From Epiperipatus broadwayi (lineage: Eukaryota > Onychophora > Udeonychophora > Euonychophora > Peripatidae): a DNA stretch of 64,000 nucleotides. The position numbers and the translations under genes were made by a program. Below, one piece after another: positions 61,400 to 64,000 of this stretch (its first letter is position 1; the number at the start of each line of letters is the position of its first letter). The notes beneath the pieces are model-generated. The model was given only the letters and a program-made list of their open reading frames with translations. It was not told the origin of the DNA and made no database searches. Location: NCBI GenBank assembly GCA_028023455.1, contig JAQFVV010000042.1, positions 7,089,922-7,153,921 of the forward strand. Direction: 5' to 3'.

Positions 61400-64000
61400 A
61401 GACTTTTTTTTCTCAGCTAGAAACTACTCAAGATTCTTTAATTTTAATGGCCACACTACCTTTGCATTAAAATATTCAAGACAATGTGATTATTAATAAA
61501 GAATAACACTGAAAAAAAAACCCCAATATATCTAATATTTAATTTAACAAATAAACAAGGTAAACTCTGAACAAAAAGAAAGTTGTATTTGAAAAGAGTC
61601 CTTGAAAAAAAGATTATTTATTACAGAAATTATGAAGAGAAATTGAATTAGACATGTATTTTAAGGCAAGAGAATTATAAAAACAATTATAGAAGAGGAT
61701 GTGAAGGATAAAATATAAAAGAAAAGAAAAAATATATAGATTTATGATTTTAATGAAAAAGAGGAGAGATATTAAGAATTTTTAAAGAGTAAAGCAAAGG
61801 ATGAAAAAACACATAAAAGATCTAGATTAGTTTGTGACATTCCAGTTGACAAAAATATTATTTTAGTATTTTTATTTTATTTTTTAAAAGTTTTTAATGA
61901 TTAATATATACTTTTAAAAAAGTCCACTGTCAAAAATCTGTTAAATATAATTTTTCTGCAGTTGAAATATTTTATTCTGCTTATTGCACATAGCAGTTGT
62001 AATTAAAGGTTAAATAACTTTTTTGTTACTGCAAAAATGATATATATATATTGAAACAATCACTCTGTAGTCAAAGTGAGCTGCATGCTTTCCTTCCTAA
62101 AACACCATTTACAAGGATTCAAACCCAGCAATTATATTTAATGTAATAACCTTGCCATCATCTATTATGTGGCAACGTATATATATTTTAAAATATGATA
62201 AAACTTTACTATATAATAAATATTTTATAATTTTGATATATTAATACTTTGAATATTTTAAGCTTGTTTTTTTTTTAAGAGAATTTGTTTAATCACGTAA
62301 AGTTTGTCATTTTTGTAAAAATTATTTGCATTTAATTTCGATTTTGTAAAAATTTAAAAGAAAGAAGATATAACCGAGATGGCTGGTTCAAATCAACCCA
62401 TTGTGAAGTTTTCTTCACTAATTAAATATTTTGAAAAAACTTGATTTTCATTAATCAAAATGTTGTCTTATCATAGTTTTTACGTTTATAATTTAAAGAC
62501 TTTAATTAAAAGTTTTGCTAATAAAAGTGATTTGAACCTTATCTTCTTATATCTTACTTTTAATTAAAATGGACTGTAATTTGCTCAGGAATTTAGAAAT
62601 TGTCTCATCTGCCTCTGGGCAAATGAACCAAAGCATACCTGTAATAGCTTGGGTGGTATAAATAGAATAAAGTCTTAGGGAGTTTTAGTCTGAGTCTTTC
62701 ACTGGGCCTCTCGGAGCTGCCGCAAAACTCCTGCCATGGAAGAAGGCTGCTACCAATGAAAAAGCCGTAGTGCCTGAGATTGCTGACCACCAAACTAATC
62801 CCTGTAAACTAAAGTTCAAAGAATGAAACACCTAACCCTTCACCCCAGTATGCTGAGGTAACAGACCAATATCTATATAAAGTTGTCTACGCTTGCCTGT
62901 AAATACTAATTAATGTTTTCTTTTATAATTATATATAATACCTACCTGTAAGAACCTCTCTATAATCCTATCAAACATATATATGTAAATGCTTACATCT
63001 ATTTAAGTTTAAATCTTACATTTTATTTAGTGCGAAAAAGTTTATTATTTGCTTTTTATTTTATATGTAATTTATATGCCAAATCAATCCAACTCCGCAA
63101 GCCACTAATTTAGATTAGTCTTTTAAATCCCCCGAGCTTCTGAGATATTTTAATTACTTTCAATTATTTGTTTTAAAGCCATTGCTCGCTGGATTGAGAA
63201 ATAGTTAAATAATATTTCTGTTTATAGGCAGATTATTATTATTTTAATACTGTCATACATAGATATTTATTGAGTGTAAATTTAATGTTATCCAAGAATG
63301 CTATTGCTTAAATTCCAGATAAGATATTTTAAATAATAATGACCATTTATTTTTATTATGTAATAATCATTTATATGTAGCGCCTTTAGCATTATAGTAT
63401 TAAATAATGCTTATTGATTCCAAATGCACACGGGACTCATTTAATGAAGGAAAATGTAATCGTATGTCATTAAGACATTCATCTAGTTTTAGATGTCAGT
63501 TATATAATTTGGTTTAGTACATAAGTTATGCCTGATTAAAATTTTGTATTTAGGCCATTAGTTATTTTGACGTCATTAAAGGACACAACATAGTTTCATA
63601 GTGTTGCCAGCATAGGTCAGCCAGCGTCATTAATTGCTTTACCATAACTTGAGGATCACCGGGAAACTCCGAATCCGCCATTTCTCTTTCGTATATGTTT
63701 TAGCTGGCATTAGAAGTGCCCTAGGACACCTTCGAAAAGAGTAGCAGAAGCTCTGCATTGCCACCCTACATGGACAATTGCATCTTCCTACCTTCCTTTT
63801 TCCCTCCAGGTATAACCCATCAGAAGAGTGGGCATACTACTTCTCTTATTCCCATTTAAATGATGAAACATCTCTCGGCCAAAATGGACCGAATTTTACA
63901 TTCTACTGCCTCATACTCGCACCGCCATTCATTATAGTATTTTAGAATCATGCTTAAAACTAATCTGTAAGCTGTAACGCTGTGGTATAACTAAACCATT
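61400..64000. other. Upstream region with two less AT-rich tracts
   Basis: No exon recognised. 62090-62150 has a minus-strand B-box-like GGGTTTGAATCC and may be a SINE fragment. 62590-62900 and 63540-63950 are GC-richer and look like ends of repeats (for example LTRs), but I find no termini, ORF or second copy in the window. The remainder is AT-rich. Confidence 0.5.

Noticed and set aside
62605-62793. Minus-strand ORF as an N-terminal CCDC40 exon
   Set aside because: The product is not coiled-coil-like, contains cysteine, proline and aromatic residues, and lacks matching splice signals and phase.
1-64000. CRISPR arrays, operons, bacterial promoters
   Set aside because: No regularly spaced repeats with unique spacers. 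Spliced genes and retrotransposons show that this is an animal genome.

Overview
This is an AT-rich window (about three quarters A+T by eye) from an animal nuclear genome. It contains spliced exons, introns of several kilobases, non-LTR and LTR retrotransposons, a hAT element and tRNA-derived SINEs. Nothing in it is prokaryotic. I cannot place the species. A gene for a motile-cilium protein shows only that the lineage makes motile cilia or flagella.

The one host gene I can support lies on the minus strand and spans at least 3771..57626. It has eight well-supported exons and one tentative exon. Their reading phases fit together, and the spliced product is a long coiled coil that matches CCDC40, half of the CCDC39/CCDC40 96-nm axonemal ruler. 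The window holds the middle of the protein (about 520 residues). The C-terminus lies beyond the left edge. The N-terminus was not found to the right. Almost everything else is intron or upstream DNA filled with repeats.

Repeats from left to right: a hammerhead-bearing 'family A' repeat (1-541); Ty3/Gypsy integrase debris (610-1120); a 108-bp hairpin MITE (4985-5092); non-LTR RT debris (6225-7270); an RTE-type LINE fragment fused to a Gypsy element that lacks RT and RNase H (8625-12702); more LINE debris; a short family A foldback (14611-14787); a family B foldback (about 21339-21670); RTE tail (23262-23790); an internally deleted LTR element (28182-29833); another family B foldback (31785-32107); an RTE LINE (about 35450-37935) interrupted by a 582-bp family A insertion (35835-36416); two tRNA-derived SINEs; a small family A foldback (49836-49926); an LTR with its leader (53389-54020); LINE debris (54380-55790); a solo LTR with perfect target-site duplications (56402-57039); and a three-level nest of family A, hAT and family A (58255-61385).

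The most interesting system is family A. Its units are about 453 nt and carry a hammerhead-ribozyme core: CUGAUGA, a short stem II, GAAA, a two-base-pair stem III and a cleavage-site UC, closed by a two-part stem I. Five of the insertions end in 8-14 bp target-site duplications. One insertion is 1.28 units long in direct orientation. Most of the others are inverted foldbacks. This fits a small non-autonomous retroelement related to animal retrozymes or to the terminal repeats of Penelope-like elements. No partner reverse transcriptase of that type was seen here.
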